A stretch of DNA of 7,562 nt from Deltaproteobacteria bacterium (GTDB lineage: Bacteria > Myxococcota > B64-G9): assembly GCA_030591745.1 (NCBI GenBank), contig JAUVAM010000164.1, positions 1 through 7,562 of the forward strand. The letters are read 5' to 3'. Each line of letters opens with the position of its first letter. The stretch's first letter is position 1. The position numbers and the translations under genes were made by a program. Under the pieces are notes generated by a model. The model did not search any database, was not told the origin of the DNA, and was given only the letters and a program-made list of their open reading frames with translations. Positions 6,053 to 7,562 of the stretch are shown here, piece after piece.

Positions 6053-7562
6053 CTCCTGAAAAACCCCGATTGACCAGCAAGCCCGGCAGTGCCCTGATCA
6101 GCGAGCGAATCGAAGCCCTGCGGGAGCTCGCCCGTGTGCAGATCGCCGGCCGGGAAAGTCGGCAGGCGGTTTCGGCCTTAGAGCATGCCCTGGTCTTGGC
6201 ACCGGCCGCGACCGTCATTCGCTTTGAGTTGGCCCAGGCCTTGTGGCGGAACGGTGAGTTCGACCGGGCCTTGGCCTGGGTTTCCGATTTGGCGAAGCGA
6301 GCCGAGCCGGGTGCCGCCTTGTTGAAGGCTCGGATCCTTGCGGACTCAGGCCAGGGACAGCAGGCCATCGAAGCTTACGGCCTCGCCCTGGATCTTTTGC
6401 CCGATTCGCCTGAAGCCCGACTTGAGCGAGCCGCCGTGGCCCTGCGCACGGGCGACCTGGCCCTGGCGAAAACGGACCTGGACGCCCTTTTGAAACAAAG
6501 GCCGGATTCGCACCAGGCTTTGGCATTCAGAGCCCACCTGCACATGGAGCAGGGCCGGCCCACGGAGGCCATCGACGATTTGATCCGCATCCCGGAAAAC
6601 CGACAGCGCGTGGATCACTTCTTGATGCTGGTACAAGCCCGACATCAGGCAGGCCAAAGCCCCGAAGCCATCGATACCGTCTTCCGCCGAGGCCTCGAGC
6701 GCTTCCCCGCCGATGGCCGGATGCACCTGGCTCATGCTCGCCACCTGGCTTCGCTCAGAGGCCAAAATGTGGAAGCCGGCAGGCGGGCCGAAGCCCTTCT
6801 ATCCTCCCTGCTTGACGACAAAACAGAAAAACCCCGTACCCACTTGAGCCCCTCCGTCCGCGCCCAGGCCCGCTTCCTTTTGGCTGAACTTTTGGCCGAA
6901 CGAGGTGCCGAGGCAGATGTGGTCGAAGCCCAGTTCCGACTGGGACTGGAGCTTGCGCCCGACGACGCGCGCGGCATGGAGGGCCTGGGCCGTGCTTTGC
7001 TCGCCCAGGCGCAAGTCGGCCAGGCCGTGCACTGGCTGTTGAACGCCGTGCTGGCCAACCCGGAGCGCCCCTCGGTCATCGACAGTCTGGCCCAAGCCTT
7101 GGGCGCCATCCGAGACGAAGCCGCCGTACGCCGCTGGCTGGGCCTGCTGCTGTCCGCCATGCCCGAACAGGCCCCGGAGCTACTGGTCCACATGCTTCAC
7201 GCGACCCACGAAACCGGACGCGCCGCCGCCGCGGACGACATGCGGCGCGAAGCCCACCGCATGAAAAACAAGCTCGCGGTCTCGGCCAGTCGAGCCCGGG
7301 CGAATGGCCACAAAGAAGAAGCCGAGCGCCTAGACCAACTCTTCGAAGACTGGACCCGCTTTCTCAGCGGCCTTCGCCGTCAAGCCCCGGCCCCTCGGGT
7401 CCACACCGCGGCGGGCCTGGTCCGGCGGGCCGTGGCCCAGGTCGCGCCCGAGCCCAATCGCATCCAACTGGCCCAGGCCCCGGATCTCCCCCTGCTTCGA
7501 GTGGACGCACCCGCCATCGTCGACGCCTTCGCCAACCTGATCCACAACGCCCTGGAAGCCTC
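6028..7562 (+). CDS. Cytoplasmic TPR-domain sensor histidine kinase, cut by the window end
   Basis: The frame is open from ATG 6028 to the window edge, giving 511 residues and no stop. Residues about 27-395 are a chain of tetratricopeptide-like helix pairs, such as SALEHALVLAPAATVIRFEL, AIEAYGLALDLLPDSPEARL and AQFRLGLELAPDDARGMEGL, a protein-binding superhelix. Residues 408-450 form the dimerisation helix with the phosphoacceptor motif EAHRMKNKLAVSA (H410, then KN), as in kinases with an H-x-K-N box. Residues 494-511 (APAIVDAFANLIHNALEA) are the N-box that opens the HATPase domain, with N503 and N507. The G boxes lie beyond the edge. There is no membrane helix or signal peptide, so it should sense through the TPR domain inside the cell. 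The first eight or so residues come from the palindrome. It lies in the same direction as the Ig-like protein gene, which suggests a shared transcript. A partner response regulator is not in view. Confidence 0.9.
   Translation, partial: MRITQQRPPPEKPRLTSKPGSALISERIEALRELARVQIAGRESRQAVSALEHALVLAPAATVIRFELAQALWRNGEFDRALAWVSDLAKRAEPGAALLKARILADSGQGQQAIEAYGLALDLLPDSPEARLERAAVALRTGDLALAKTDLDALLKQRPDSHQALAFRAHLHMEQGRPTEAIDDLIRIPENRQRVDHFLMLVQARHQAGQSPEAIDTVFRRGLERFPADGRMHLAHARHLASLRGQNVEAGRRAEALLSSLLDDKTEKPRTHLSPSVRAQARFLLAELLAERGAEADVVEAQFRLGLELAPDDARGMEGLGRALLAQAQVGQAVHWLLNAVLANPERPSVIDSLAQALGAIRDEAAVRRWLGLLLSAMPEQAPELLVHMLHATHETGRAAAADDMRREAHRMKNKLAVSASRARANGHKEEAERLDQLFEDWTRFLSGLRRQAPAPRVHTAAGLVRRAVAQVAPEPNRIQLAQAPDLPLLRVDAPAIVDAFANLIHNALEA

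Overview
The window carries one long leftward operon and, diverging from it, two rightward genes. The DNA is GC-rich by eye and almost fully coding. The gene content points to a deltaproteobacterial or myxobacteria-like lineage (Myxococcota, Bradymonadales or relatives): holB next to a RicT/PSP1 protein, a TatD nuclease fused to its linked radical SAM domain, HEAT-repeat and TPR-rich proteins, and a soluble TPR-histidine kinase. This placement rests on style and synteny, not on a marker gene.

Left edge: the last 20 codons of a rightward gene end at 63 and meet the leftward operon tail to tail, with two bases between the stops. The operon reads right to left: holB (DNA polymerase III delta' subunit, 5072-4020), ricT/PSP1 (4023-2221), a HEAT-repeat protein (2224-1535) and a TatD-radical SAM fusion (1535-66). 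Every junction overlaps by 1 or 4 bases, so translational coupling is likely. A sigma70-like promoter lies just upstream of holB. The RicT protein is unusual. Its conserved cysteine core sits between an acidic tail of 20 hexapeptide repeats and a basic tail ending in ten Gly-Gln-Ser hexapeptides. Both arrays are built from 18-bp DNA units.

Right side: from 5163 rightward there is a membrane-anchored Pro-rich / Ig-like / coiled-coil protein of unknown function. It is followed by a cytoplasmic histidine kinase with a large TPR domain, cut by the window end inside its ATPase domain. The 52-bp gap between them and the first codons of the kinase contain two different 8-bp tandem duplications and a long imperfect palindrome. 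The kinase ribosome binding site and ATG lie in the loop of that palindrome.

Functionally, the leftward operon is a housekeeping replication and nucleic-acid cluster (clamp loader, RicT-type RNA-processing or regulatory factor, DNase). The rightward pair may be a signalling module, but nothing in the sequence proves the two genes work together. No RNA genes, CRISPR arrays, complete mobile elements or phage genes are visible.
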